DNA of 64,000 nt from Allacma fusca (GCA_947179485.1 OX359249.1:45087415-45151414), one strand, 5' to 3'. Shown: positions 14,510 to 63,600, counted from the first letter of the stretch. The notes: a model not told the origin generated them from the letters alone. Numbers and translations: made by a program.

Positions 14510-15118
14510 CTACGATTGATGGTGCATAATTTCAACGACTCCAATAAAGGAGGATGAAGGGGGGTTGAAATTTTCATCCGAAGGAACAATATCAATGTTT
14601 TCGTCCAGAGGGTGAGGATGGAATTGAACTGGAACGAGAATAGAGGCAGGCGCTTCGTTTGAAGCCACGAGATTCTGAAATGGGTTGGTATTACTATCCG
14701 AGGTGACAATAACAATATTTGATCCGGGCTCACATTGTTCCTGATCTGATAATGAAAGGTGATGCTGAGATCTTGTCGAGTCCTGGAAGCTGGAACTGAG
14801 TAGGTTCTCGGACGAGCTGGAGCAGTCGTGCCGAGGACTCTCCCCATTTTCACTAAAAGATGAGAAACTGTGATCCAAAGCGTCCTCCATAGAACAGATC
14901 TTATCCAAGTGTTGATTCATGTCTGATGATGAGTAGGACTGATATGAAGAATCCCGCATTAAATCCTCACCCATCGATGACGTAGGGGTTATTTCCAGAA
15001 TATGTTCCATACTCCGAATGTAGTCCACAGCACAGCGAAGTGTGTCCACCTTTGACATCTTCTTCATACGATAGCCTTCCGGAATATGCTGGCGTAAAGA
15101 CTGGAATCCAAGGTTCAC
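14510..15118 (-). CDS. achaete-scute homologue, coding exon 2
   Basis: Encodes residues 87-288: Val-Asn-Leu-Gly-Phe of helix 1, the loop, helix 2 and the Ser-rich tail ending in HHQS before TAG. No good donor site precedes the stop, so a third coding exon is not suggested. Confidence 0.92.
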   Translation of the reverse strand: MNLGFQSLRQHIPEGYRMKKMSKVDTLRCAVDYIRSMEHILEITPTSSMGEDLMRDSSYQSYSSSDMNQHLDKICSMEDALDHSFSSFSENGESPRHDCSSSSENLLSSSFQDSTRSQHHLSLSDQEQCEPGSNIVIVTSDSNTNPFQNLVASNEAPASILVPVQFHPHPLDENIDIVPSDENFNPPSSSFIGVVEIMHHQS

Positions 15119-17375
15119 CTGGAGGAAGAGGGGAAAAACAAAACTATGCTTATTTTCCCATCCAATTCATTACCTCCCTTGTTTACTACCGTTCTCCGGA
15201 AAACATTTATCCTTGTTTACAATTATCAGGGAAGACTTTTATGTTAACATTTTTCCATTTAGAAACTCATCAAAGTTGATACTTTGATTCTTTGGGAAAT
15301 CTCCCTAAAAAATAAAGGCATCCTCCATTCATTGACAAGGAAATGCAACGTAGCTTATATAGTTATCAAGTTTCAAACAAGCTTCTCCCTGTGTACTTGT
15401 AAAATGACAATGAGGAAAGCAAAAGGAGCAGTTTTTTCCTCGTTTGTAACATTATATGTCTTATTGTTTGTAGAGCGTAAGCCATCACGCCTTACAAAAG
15501 CCCTCTAACCGAACAAATTTACAATTTTAATGCAAGAAAATTGAAAACGTCCCTCTGTGGAGTGGCTCCATTGTAAAAATTGTAACAAGTTTCAATCCCT
15601 ATGGCTTTGTTTCATTCATCTGGAGTAAGCAAAAACAGTGACTGTCAAATGAAGCAGAAGGTAAGGAATAATAAGAAATAAGGCTATAGGTTACGCTCAG
15701 GCTTTCATTCAGTCATTCATACTTTCCTTCAGTGTGGATTGAAAACTTAGGGCTCTTCAAGTCTGCAGACACTATTGTTACTGTTGGAGCAAAGAGGAAC
15801 ATGACAAAGTGGAAATGAGCTTGGAGCCACAATGGAGTGCATAGGCAAGAATAGCAAGTAAAAAGCTTTGCCTTCGGAAGTACGTAATATTTAACGTAAC
15901 CACTTCAACTAGAAAAGCTAACATGAGAGAAACAATACCCAGTGTGTATCTGTATCCCTGAGATGGCTACTTTAGGTCCAGGTATACAGTACTACTCTCA
16001 TAATGCCTCTTTACACGCTGAATACTAATACATTGTCTTGTCAGGTGGGAACAAGATACTACTTATCATCATTATGGACCATTATACAATGTGTAACACA
16101 TCGGATTTGGGGGCTTGGGCCACTGCTTGAAAAACAAGGCCAAAAGAAACAAATAAATTCAAGCACGAGCTTCCATTCATTCTCAAAGCAGAGCAATAAT
16201 TTGTAGCATTTTTCTTCCTCCTATTACGAACAACAACGGCGTATACAGGGTCTAGTATGTACACGGAGTTACTTCCCATTTAAACCATCCTCAGCTTTTA
16301 AATAATGTTTCTCGAATGAAACAAGTGGTCCCCATCCGGATAATTTTTGAAGTTAAAGTAGAAGGCATTTATCAATCAATGAGCCAGCGTTTGTGAGATA
16401 GCCCTCTTAAAATGAGGCTTTTAAGAAAAATCCTGGCGTTTGTTCTAAAATAATGGCCCTATTTTTCCCATCAAACACATACCCTACTTCCAAGCACCAG
16501 GATTTACACTTTTGATAGTAAATGTGGAAACGATGTTTCTGAAGTATGAACGTCTGTACATACGCAATCCCCTTTTGCCTGCTACTCACTGTCTCTCAAG
16601 AGGCTTCACAAAAGTTACAACTTGAGGAATGTGAGTGTGGATGTGATCTTTGGGAAAGACTTGTTCAACTTGTCATACGGAACGCAGCAGGAAAGGCAAC
16701 GGAAAATGCAGAAAGATGACTGACAAAGCGGAGAAAAGTCAAGCTTAAAGGTAGCCAAGTATGATTCCAGCTGTTCAACATAACCTTCTCAACAGTAGAG
16801 ACTGTACCGGAAAGCGTTAAGCGGCTTAAGATAATCTGTAAGGAGTGGAGTTATGATACAAAGAGCCGTCAAATTTTACTTCAATATTCTGCTCCTGACT
16901 TTAAATATGAGAGCAAATTTGTCCTGTCTATATTTTACACCAACTAAAAGTCAAGGGTATGAAAATTTTAACGTTTCCGATTTCCTCTCAACACAATCCT
17001 CTCCTTGCCATGCCGTCACCACACCGCAGACATGATACATTTGATAGGGAAAATGCGACAGCTTTGTACAAAATGCAATTCCAGCAAAAACAGTAGTGGA
17101 GTCTTTGAAATACATACCTGCTTGACTCGATTGCGTTCTCGTGCATTTCTTTTTGCCATGTTATTTGATCCCTTTTTAGCGGGAGTGTTGCTGACAATAG
17201 TGGAGATGCTGTGGACGGCTGTTGGAATCCCGATAGCAACTCCGTTGAGGGTCAGTGTTTGTCCATTATTCCCGATTCCCGAACGCTGCCCACCTTTCTG
17301 AATCCGATTGATGTCCGTGCTATTAAGCCTCTTCGGTTGAAGAATATTTTGAAGCGGTGAAAACTTTGATGCCAT
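14510..17375 (-). CDS. achaete-scute family proneural bHLH transcription factor, two coding exons, 288 aa
   Basis: This encodes a class II basic helix-loop-helix factor of the achaete-scute family. In known members these proteins pair with Daughterless/E-proteins, bind E-boxes in the nucleus and specify neural precursors. Residues 78-89 give the basic region AKRNARERNRVK, followed by helix 1 (VNLGFQSLRQHIP), a short loop (EGYRMK) and helix 2 starting KMSKVDTLRCAVDYI. The N-terminus is about 75 residues of unremarkable sequence. The C-terminal 155 residues are rich in Ser, Asp and Asn. Coding exons are 17118-17375 and 14510-15118, joined in phase 0 between Gln and Val, with GTATGT and CTCCAG borders. 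The ATG at 17373-17375 has a good AAAAATGG context. A longer frame begins only at a GTG and has an in-frame TAG just upstream. The typical acidic/aromatic C-terminal box of insect members is not evident. An atonal-type assignment is excluded by the basic region. Confidence 0.93.
15119..17117 (-). other. 1999-base intron interrupting the bHLH basic region
   Basis: Starts GTATGT and ends with a pyrimidine-rich tract and CCAG. It holds no supported open frame. One CAGCTG E-box lies at 16768-16773, the type of site bound by proneural heterodimers; a single hexamer is weak evidence. Most insect achaete-scute genes lack an intron at this place. Confidence 0.88.
17118..17375 (-). CDS. achaete-scute homologue, coding exon 1
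   Basis: Encodes residues 1-86, from the initiator ATG to the end of the basic region (ERNRVKQ). It ends in CAG followed by donor GTATGT. The codon phase at the junction is 0. Confidence 0.9.
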
Positions 17376-17501
17376 TTTTGAAACGCTTTTCACGTAAATT
17401 CTCTACTTCAGAGTTTATTTTTATTCCAGTTAGAATCGGGCTATTGGGTTGTGGTCCGTTGACTATTACGACTACAACTAAATTAACACGGTGAGTATTG
17501 A

Positions 17502-17507
17502 GTTATA
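17502..17507 (-). promoter_or_regulatory. possible TATA element upstream of the achaete-scute homologue
   Basis: TATAAC on the minus strand about 130 bases before the initiator ATG. A proneural-type E-box, CAGCTG, lies further upstream at 17714-17719. Both are short, frequent words in AT-rich DNA. Their spacing fits a promoter with a 5' leader of roughly 100 bases, but no other support is visible. Confidence 0.22.
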
Positions 17508-17509
17508 AA

Positions 17510-20500
17510 AATGACCAGGGGCTCGTGTCTTGAATTTCTTGAGGTGTCTGCTCCGACGCAAGAGATTCGCCAAATAGTGATAGTTTCGGTCAATTGAAAA
17601 TTATTGGGGGAATAGGATGGAAATTATGTAAAATACAGTGAACACTGTCAAATTTAGGTTAGTTTTGCAGCACAACCAGTTTGTTCGGGCCTGATACCGA
17701 CGTAAGTGAAGTTCAGCTGGTAATGATTGTCAATTGAAGCTTGAGCAAAACCCGTGGTGTGGAGGATTTTCCCGCATTTCCAAAATGCCCATATGCTACC
17801 ATTTATAAAATCATCATTCATCAAATGACTATTGCTTACCCTCGAACCAACCAACCAACTTTCCCTTCCCTGTGTGAATTCAACCCTCCATCCATACCTA
17901 ACAATCCGATATATATAACCCTAACGTGCCTGTTCCGGGTCTCCCAAGAGCCCGTCCTTGTTGTTAGACCTCAATAGTCAACTCTGCCTGCATACGCACA
18001 ATGATGGTATAGTGTAGGCATTCTAGTTTTCTAAATGCAGGTATGTACAACTTGGTGGTAAGCAACTTGTTGTTAGATGGATGAAGTAAGGGGTATATGC
18101 AAAGCCCGTACTTTGATATAATACTTTGGATTTGACATATGTAGATAATGATAAAGGGTCACACAGGGAAAAAAACTCAGTGCATTGTGAAGCATTTGGC
18201 ATTTAAAGGGTACAGTACCGGTTCGTGCGTTTCAATACATGGGTTGTACTACTAGGTGAACTTGGATGACTTGTGGTACAGTCATTGCATACTTATAAAT
18301 GTGTATTTATACATGCATATGTGTACGTACGCAGTGTAAGTATGCGGTAGGTGCTTTAGTACTACTGCTTTTGTATACGTAGGCTTTATTTCTAGGATTT
18401 TAACTTGAAATACTTGCACATATGGCAGTGCGTGTGTTTCTGGTTAGAGCGTCCATCCACTTACTTGAAATATGCACGAGTGTTCTTCTGGTTGAGTCGG
18501 ATGTCTCTGTCATGTGTTCGTAATGTGATGTTGATGGCTAACTGTAAGTACTTCAAGTATGTGTCCATATGCTCACAGTTTTAATTGGAATTAAGCAGAC
18601 TCATATGGAAGCATTCTTTTTCATTAGATGCAGAGAAAAGGCAAAGATACGAGCTCCAGGGCTGGAAACCTTACTGGCATCTTCCAAGACGGTTTAAGAA
18701 TTAAAGCATGTATCTGGAGCAAGTCAGCCAGTGCACATGTCATGCAGTGGGCCTTAATAAAGCTCAGTAGCTACATAAGGGACAGCTACACTTAAAAAAG
18801 GCACTACAGGCCATACATATCAGCACTTCATTACGAACGAGAACTAAATATTTAGACTTTAAATATTAGATATTTTCCATGGAATACACATTTCGGTCGT
18901 TTAATTACAGTCATGGCGCTTGAAAATCTTCTTTTCTTTCCAAATAGTGTGCTGAATTCAGATTTCTCTCTCAGGGTCATTTTATACCCTGAAAGAAAAT
19001 ACATAACATCTAATATGTAATTACATAAGACCAGTATCTGTGTATTATTATATAATTGGGAAGTTCTGAAGAGTAACACGGTCCATTGTCGGAGATTCTT
19101 AAGCAGAATATCTGTATTGACGCTCTGACTGGAATATTTTACGAAAATCGAAACGGCGTAACGGCCACGAAGACCTGGTGTTTAAAAAACTCATTAAGTT
19201 TCCAGCAAGTGTGCTCCTATGATCAGCGTGAAAGCTTTGTTTATACATACACCTTTTTATTATTTCCCGTTGGAACCGTGTAAGAAAAGCAGTGCATAAG
19301 ATATCATTCGGTTTTGTCATGCTAATAACAGGAAACAAGAAGCAACGCCAAACTCTTTGTGAATACAGAACGGAACGCGAATACTTAATCAAGGTAGAAC
19401 TTCATTGAATGACAATGGGTAACGATCCACAACGGAATCGTATAAGCTTCTTCATTAAATATGATTTTTAAAATTTTCATTCGTCCCAATCTCAAATGTC
19501 TGCTAGGGGTAAACAAAAAAAGCAACAAATTTAATACATGTACTAAATATTATGCAGAATGCTAAAAATAGACCGAAAAGGTATGCTTTTTATAAAAACC
19601 ACAGCAGCGCGTAGCTAACTTTTCGGTATTTCAACAGAAAAACAATTTTGAGCGTTAAAATTTTCTAAGTGTAATTATTATACTCACAGAAGTATATCCA
19701 TGGGTAATCATAAAAGCGAGATACATTTAAAATTATTTCAAAAATGGGTACACAACAGGTTTAGGAAGTTACTACAATATTTCGTTCTTAATGTAAAAAG
19801 GAGAGTGATATTGTGTAGCGAAATATAAGTAGATACATATCTATCTACATATAAATAAATGTAAGGATTCTTTGAAAACATTTTCGAAATCTGATCGCAA
19901 GATGAGGTTTAAAATTTTAAAAATATTACGAGGATACGAGGCTGAAGTACTGGGACCCCTAAATTGAAATCGTAAATGAACTCTTATTGTAGGACGAAAA
20001 AGTGGCAAAGTGAATCGGTACGGAGAATGGTTTTAGCTTTTGATACCCGTACCTGCGTATGTATCTAGGAGCAGAGCATAAGTACAAGTTAAAATGTAAG
20101 GGACAGATTTTTAAGTTTTAATCGGAAGGGCTTCCCCTTATGGGTTCTAGTCACATGCCAGCACATATAAACTTGAACGTATGTTATAACCTCGCTGTAT
20201 TGCCAACTCGAGAGATCAAGTCTGTTTAAGTTGAGCTCCCTGCAGGGACCCTTGAACTTCTCGAATGTCGAACTAGCGTTGGCATCATCTCTCTCTCTCC
20301 CTCTCTCCCTTTCTCTCAGTGTACGCGTGGCTGGAAGCATCCAGGCCTTTTATTCTGTCGCCCTTCTATACTCTCATTCCAATAGACATTTCAAAAGAAT
20401 CCATACTTTTACACTTGTGCATTCATTTGTGCATTAGCATCCATGCTTCTAGTTACATAATCTATTGTGTCAATACGCACACAAGAATGATTGGACATTA

Positions 20501-23500
20501 GGTCTTCAGGTCTCCCTCGTATACATACATAAAATTCCAAATATAATAACCTGAAACTTGTGATAACAATCATATATGGGGTATAAGTACCATAATGTTG
20601 TCCCAAGTCCCTACTTCCCCCAATAAATGCGCTTTTTCGTACCAACAAAAACTCTTTGAAGATTGTTTTCTCCTCACATTCAAAGAGAACCTATTTGGCA
20701 AATTTTTCTTTAACAACTCTCTAAAAAAGTCCCTCTCCCTAAAAAGCTCTCCTCTCTTTTTAAAATCCCTTTGAACCAACTTTAAAGAGCTATCCTCAAA
20801 ATCTCCTAAAAAGGGAGTTGCAAAAATGTGAACCTAAAAAAATCTCAGGTTCAATCCTTTGCAAGATAGCAAACGATGGTGCAATCACCCAGCGAGGCAC
20901 AGTCTAAACGTATTGAATCACACCTACTGAATGTTGCAAATAGCTAAAATTGTACAGTTAACTTACGCAAACATTGTTGCTCTAACTCCATAATGTTATG
21001 CTGCTTTTCCAAATACATAATGCCCATCTAATGAGTGCACAAATATGGGAAGGTGAGTACAGACAAGGGTGAACTATACTTACAATGCCCACGTTTCGAC
21101 AAAAAAAAATCTACACGACAATACGGCATGCATATGAAAACGCTTTTGATTTTAAACATTTTTATGGTTGATTATGTGCGTGGCTGGGGATAAAAGTTTA
21201 CTGGGCAATGAAGACTTGTTCCATTTCATGAAAAGCACCAAATCGGAATTCAATGCAGGCACACAAACTCTCAGTGAGTGAACCCACCCTAAGCTTCTGG
21301 GACAATGCAGACGTTTTTTCCATTCTGAAATTGCAATCCAACACACGCACGGTCTATAGGTAGTCATGATCGTTGTGTATGAGTATATGTATGTACATGC
21401 GTGTGTGTAAATGCCTATTCTGTAAGGTTATTGTAAAAAGCTCTGGACCCTTCCTAATGTTCCATGGCTAGAGTGTTCCCTGAATAATACCTTCCATCTG
21501 ATTCATTATTTTATCTTTTTATTGTTACTGTTTATTTTTCTACTCAGTTTTCAGTATCTGTCTTAACGTCGGCACGGGTACTTGGGGCTCTCATTCTGTG
21601 GATGGAGGAGGTATGCAAACAAGTTCGTGTCAGCGGGAGAACCTTAACCAGGTAATCCCGGCAAATTTAGAGTCCCAGTCGCCCCGATTTATTAATCATG
21701 ATTGATATATTGCTCAGATTTCGGATATTTAAATAACTACCCAAAACCATGATGGAATTCACAATAATTATTTTGCGTATTAGTTAGAAATGAAAAATGT
21801 ATTTTACGCGTTTAAGAAAAATCTTTAAAATGAATGAAAAATCCCTATAATTTGTCAGGTAGGAATTTTGTACGAATTAAAGATGTCCTGTAATATGTGA
21901 ATATTTGTATTAGTATTTTCATTCCCGCTGCTGTAGAAATATCTCACTTTATTCAGGTGATTGCTCTGATACATTCACTCTAATGCATTAAGAGTGTCAT
22001 ATATGAATATTATGTTTTGTGTGGATTTAAGGCTGAAAGCCGCCCTATATGCATTTTAAGAATATGAGTCTTTTTAAGCATTATATCAATTGAAGCGAAG
22101 AGAAAGAGGAATCCAAAGTGCATGTGCATTTTAAAAAATAGTGTAAAAAAGGAAAAATGAGCCACCAGATTTTTTTCTACAGGTAGACTATGCATTCATC
22201 GAGACTAGGTTTCTTATGAGTCCCTTTGCGGGAACTGTGAAGCCGACAATACACAATCAAGAATTTCTACCCGATTTATTGTGCACGGCTCATGAAAATT
22301 GAATTGTATTTTCTCAAAGAAGTCTGAAAAGGACACGCTTCAACCGATGCACACTTGCCATTCTTCTCTCCAGTTCCCATTCTTGTACTGAATACCTTGG
22401 ACAAAAATGAACCTTTCATTTCAAGTGGATTTTGTTTACTGAGTTATGTATTACAGGGACAAGGCAAGAGTAGTTAACTTCTACACTACCAAATTGGTAG
22501 TAGTAGTCCAGAAATGCGATCAAAAGTAAAGTAGAATCGTAGTAGTTTTGAAATAAAATTTTGAATAATAATTTACGATTCTATTTTACAGCAATGAATA
22601 ATTCATGACAGCAATCCCTGTAGTATTAATTTCCACAATTTCAGGCTGATTAACTAAACTACGGCAAAAATCCTTTGCTCCTCAATAAGTTTCATCCACA
22701 AAGCAATTTTATCAACAAGGTTTCCTTTATTCTGGAAAATGATCTGCAGCCAAACATAATTAACAAATCTAAATTGACACATTTTTACTTAGCAGCTATA
22801 TCGCAATTATTATCAGGTTTCTGGCTTCATTTCTTCGTTTACAATGTTGCTTTTACTAGTGCTTCCTTGTCACAAGTAAAATTAGGAGAGCCATTTTCGC
22901 TGTTCCAAATCCCTTTGCACATTAAAAATATTTATAGCAAATGCTTTTATACCAAATACATATTTACACATTAATAGCCCAAAGTTTGCAGCACGTGAAA
23001 AGTTCACGTAGACTTAGTAATCAGAATTCTAAAAATTTTCCGTGACTCCCAAGCGCGTGCTTTCAAGAATTTCATTTATCCAAGATGCTACTTATTATAT
23101 AATACTACGCTCACTCACAAGTGTATAATTTACTGGTTTTCAACACTAACTGCACTGACTCAATTTGAAACAAACCGAATTAGGGCATCAGTAGAAACTC
23201 CGATTACAAATTTTATTCCTTATTAAAAGAGATTATAAACTGAGGACAAACATTTTATGAGACCAGGATGAGTTAACGCGCTGTAATCACTACGATTGGA
23301 CATTTAGCATGTCCAAAATCTAAAGAATTTGCACAAGCCACGAGTTACGTCACTGTTACAAAAAATGAATAAATCTCAGAACTACCATTCACAACAGGAG
23401 GAAAGTACTTGTTGCTAAATGTTAGGATAATAACAACAGGTTTCAATCTTTTTCATGTTTTACTCACACGTAGGCAAAACTTACTATTTGCAGCGATAAT

Positions 23501-25526
23501 GACGCTAATGAAAGCAGACAACCACTGCGTTGAGATTTGAGATACATCACTTATTTTTCTAACTCACAACTGGAAATTCTAAGCATTCTTTCATTACTCA
23601 AAACTTATTTAATAAAATTTTACAAGAAGTTGTAGAAAATTGAACTCGGTCAATTTTAGAAAAGCATATTTTCATATTATATGATTTCATATTACATTAT
23701 TAACGTTCGTTCCAACATGATTTTACAATTCAGACGAGGTTGTACAAACATTCCAGCGATAAACAACTTGTTCTACGACCTTCAATCAGCCTCTCGGATT
23801 TACTGATTTGGTGCTTTCACGATCTCTTTAACAATAATAAAATCTATTTCTCATTTAAACTTGATACATACTATCATAGAAGTTTCTTGCGGTTGCACAT
23901 CCTAGAACTTTCCCAAGTCTTAATATTTATTTCAGTTTAGTCTTACAATTTACAAGAGCGTAAAGATTTCTGAAAAATTTTAGGTTACGATTAGTAATGG
24001 CTTGCTGAGCGAGACACATTTCGCCCTGATTTTACTAGCTGGCTTCTATACCCAAATGTGTAGGTAATTATACAAGCATCTACCGTCGTACACATATACG
24101 CCTGATTACAAACTGATACAACAAATATTCTCAACAAGTGAGATACTTATGCTATTAATGATCCTCACTGATTATCCAATATATGTATGTACATGAGTAT
24201 GGCAGTTATAAACTGTTGTCTGATTTATACAGTAAACTGCTATAGGACGAATAAGCTTCGATAAATCCGAAGTGGAAATAACATTTCAGTAAATACTTAT
24301 CTCCATCCGCAATACTTATGCCTGGTTCTTTTACAAAGTAATTCAATCAGTATAGTACTTACATCATATCTAAATGTTTCACAGATTGGGCTTTAAACCT
24401 TGGTGCCCACGAAATACAGTAATCCTAATGTTAAACAACTGCCAGCGTATAAAAGTGAGCAAAATAAGTAGAAAAATTGGTTCACAGAATTCCAATAACA
24501 ATAAAGAATTTATTACATTATAACGATTACTAAAAAGTAGTAATAATATAATAGTCTCAGCTGCAACGTTGCAAGCAGTTATCGAACAAGAAAAACGCGC
24601 ACTAGCAGCAAGTCTGAAGTCTGACTATGACCGTACAACTTTTTTAATTTTTCCGTGCGAATACGCAAAATGTAAGTAGTATAAAATAAGAACAATAAAG
24701 TCTCCTTCCTTCCTACCCTAAGCCACACTGATAATTCCTGTCATAATAAACCGTCTCTCCTTACCCAATAGTAATTACAATTGATTAAATTTTACATGCC
24801 AAAATTCTAATGTTGTGATACAGAAAGAAGAAACATGCTGGAAAAAGTGATTTCAAAAGGTATTTTCCATAAACTAAGAAACAAACTAATTGTAAGTAGA
24901 GAGAAACATAATTAAATTTAAAAAACTCAAATCGTTAAACAAAGTTCCACACTTTATAAAGGCAAGAGTAAATGACATATATAATATTTAGAATAAACAT
25001 TAGTTCCGTTGGTGATCACAAAACCATAGTATATGTTGAACTTAAGACAATTTACCATGTGCGTAGCATGCTGAAAGTTGTCTCAAAATATAAATAGAAG
25101 TAACATTACGGGGAGTATCCAACCTTCAGTGAAAAATATTAAAATCTAATAAAAACTTAGCAAGTCCAATCAATAAAATTCTACATGGGGTATAACGAAG
25201 CTAAGAACACGAAGACAATCAGGCCGACTGAAGATACAAAATTTTCAGACTCAGATCTGAATTCAAAACATTTATCCTAATATAGACACTGACGCACAAC
25301 ATATATAGCAGTAATACGTCCATGGTTTTCGAAGTAAAGTTTGAAAAAAAATTTCGAATAAGCCTACTTCTGCATCATCTCAGAAAAATTCCCTCACACA
25401 ATATATCAAAACCTTTCTCCTAGTTGCTTCCCTTCAGCTTTCACACACCGACGAGACAATAACACTTAGATGATGACAACAAATGTAAATGATTTCCTGA
25501 ATCACTGTGGACGAAACTGATTCCCT
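17510..25526. other. intergenic region between the bHLH gene and the kinase gene
   Basis: Upstream of the achaete-scute homologue and downstream of the kinase stop codon. No frame here has convincing coding character. The part from about 22.5 to 25.5 kb is especially AT-rich. The kinase 3' untranslated region should occupy its right end: an ATTAAA variant (TTTAAT on the plus strand, near 24645) and an AATAAA at 24509-24514 (minus) are candidate ends, implying about 0.9-1.0 kb of 3' UTR. Confidence 0.55.
20287..20317. repeat. CT-rich simple repeat
   Basis: Interrupted CT/CCCT tract of about 31 bases, about 2.9 kb upstream of the bHLH gene's start. No further structure is visible. Confidence 0.85.
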
Positions 25527-60623
<35,097 letters not shown>

Positions 60624-63600
60624 CTAAAAACAAAAAATTAAAACTCAATAGCATCATTTAAAGAAAGCAGATAAAATTACATGACACAACGACATAACGA
60701 ATGTAATACTTCAACGGGAAATATCATATTAACAATTCAAAAATATTTAACCACTACAACAGTTACGTTTAAAATTTTTAACAGCAAATACCACGATTTG
60801 ACTACTTACTAACAATTCAATATCAAAGCCAATCAATATTAAAGTTGACAGTATTGGTGGCCAATAATGATAAATAATCCTTAAAATTAAAAGGCTTCTT
60901 ACAGCGGAAAGGTCTCTATAACTACAGAGCTGTACGTAAGAGGGATAGTAAAACTGAATTTATGATTACCAAAATATTTCTCTATGAATGAAAATCATTT
61001 AAGATTCAAGCATTTGCACAGATGCCTTAGTAAATGTTTGCTTGTAAATCCTTTACAAGCACATTTAATTTCTACTAATTTTACATTTGCAAACTACTTC
61101 AACTATTAATTTACGATTCCTGGAGAAGAATACACTTTGATTGTAATAATTAAGCCATAATTTTTACCTTCGTCTGAATCCTCAACGCGCTGCATATCAA
61201 CAAAAAAACTGATATTAATGTTTTGAGTCAAATACAAGTATTCACAAACATTTAAGAAGGATCCAACTTAATACTGTAATAATAATTAAGACTAAAACGT
61301 TTCACAATACAACAGAATCTCGGGTCATAACAATCATTCTAGGTGATGACTGTTAATACACTTTAAAATAATTGTGAACAACAATACAGAATACAGCTAC
61401 ACCATAGCTTCACCGTCTTATTGATAACTGAAATTCAGTAGTACCTATATCATACGTGGAGTCAAACCATGCTCTAAAAAGAGAAGAAAATATAAATGAA
61501 AAATTAAATCATTTTACTTTCCTCCAACCGTAAGGATTCAAAATCCCATCCATAGTTATCACAGGTGACTTATTAGATCCTCTTTGAAAAATTTACACTA
61601 GTAGTACTATACGTATGTAAGTCCCACCAACTTGTTTACATTTCATTTCACGTTCGTGTGATATAAAAATGTGCACTCACAAATACACAAAAGCATGTAG
61701 AGTACAGTAAGAATTATTTTTTTCTCATATTTCCCTAAGTTCTGTACCGTTCTAGTAACAACTTCCAGCCCTAAAATCTCCCACCATTACAATTGAAATC
61801 ACTTTCAATGAATTGCTTAAGTCTGGCAGTGTAAAACAAAGAATGCATATTTCTAGCTGTTACTACAACGGTATGCATACCATGTCATACTCCACATTCA
61901 TTGTAGTGGACAAGGTGCAACTTCAAAGTTGTTCTCACATTTTTGCACGGTGTGTACAATATGCAACAAAAGTAACATTTACATATGTACCTAGTACCTA
62001 TGTACGGTTTGCCTCGCTAAAACATGGTCACAAGTCACAATTCACAATAACTCATTCACTCTGCAATTCTCTCGCAATTCATTTAAATAAGACACGTGAG
62101 AGAAATTTAACTAAGTAACTGGGTGGAGACTTATATCTATTCCATGATACGTCCAAAATACACAGACTAGTGCAAATTCTGAGGTGAACTCAAGTACACG
62201 AATCAGCGGAAACTGATGTACACACAAACAAATATTAGGTGCTTAGAAGTTTCAATTAAAGCATAGCTTGAGAACTAAACAGCTTGATTTACAAAAACCT
62301 ACGGAGCTCATAGGAAAGGGAAAAACAATTTTCATTATACAACATCCACAAGTTAATTTTCTTCTAATTTGACTATTTAAGAAACAAATGTAACTTGATT
62401 GCATTGGTTTTTCTGTATTGCATACCTTTATTAAGTATTTAATCGAATCAGTACACATGGCCCCAGAATCAATCAACTTACAGTGAATTATAGGTCGGCT
62501 ATTTTCAAGACAAGAATCTGCTTAATTATGCATGCGGAGCGTATATGCAATATGCACGTTAAGTGTGTCCACAATAACTCAGCAATTCAGCACAAATTGT
62601 TACATCCTAGTTAAGTGCTTAATCAACACGCCCTTTGATATTGTTTTGATAAAGTAAACTAACTCGCTGATTTTATTGCCATATATTTGAATAAAAGGGC
62701 TGGGATTGAAATGACTAATTTACATATGCATAAGATCAGTCACTGATTGTTTCTACAGGCACTAACTTTTTCACTAACTTGATCGGATTGAGTCTACTCA
62801 AACGTTATATTTTTTTACAAAGTATAAGTAGTATGCAAGTATTCCCTTTTCAAGCATAAAAGGTCACATTCATCATTGGTTTTGGCAACTGCTGTCAACT
62901 GTCGGCGCAACTAGGAAGAACAAAAGTCGGTTCCTTTTCTTGCACTGTAACTCCATTATTTATTAAGATTTTCTTGAAGATAGTATGAAAACAAGCCGGA
63001 CTGACCCAGGACTAGAACAAACATCTTTTACCGTCCACCGACCATGTTGGTGGTCAATAATAAAACTAAGCAGGTAATTATACTCTAGAAATGTTTTACA
63101 ACTTCTACGTAAAGAAACGACCTTAAGTCCACTCCCTGTATTACACGACAGCCCAACTTTAACCAAAATGTAGAGTGTATGTGTACATGGACCCCTCACC
63201 ATTACCATTCCAAAACACGGTATGGTATGACGATGGCGGTATGACTAATTGATTTTTTTCAAAAATGATCGTGCCTGTACATTTTCTGCTTCTAGACTCG
63301 CAATGTGCGATAAGTTCTAAATGACAGCACTAGCATGTATGTACAGTAAAATGACATTAAAATGTCAACATAGAGATCATTTAACTCCACAAAGAACAAT
63401 TAAATACCATCGTCTTTTCCCTACTTTATGGGTGCGACGGGCGACATAGTTCAAACAACCTGAGACTATTTCTATATGGTACTGGAACACATCAAAGAGG
63501 CAATCACTTTACGTCTACGACTGACAAGCAAAGCCTGAAAAACACATGGACAGATTATTGCTCCAAAAATGTGGGTTTTCTTGTTTTTTTTTGAAAGTCT

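Noticed and set aside
17376..17393. Six-codon N-terminal extension of the achaete-scute frame
   Set aside because: It begins with GTG rather than ATG, and the ATG at 17375 has the better start context.
61445..61473. 29-base splice-flanked segment reading AWFDSTYDI, considered as a PH strand
   Set aside because: To join the 22-base candidate downstream it would have to be read in a frame with a TGA, and the sequence does not match the PH strand of Tec kinases.
62963..63208. 81-codon minus-strand frame upstream of the kinase
   Set aside because: No domain or PH-like residues and no matching acceptor/donor pair.
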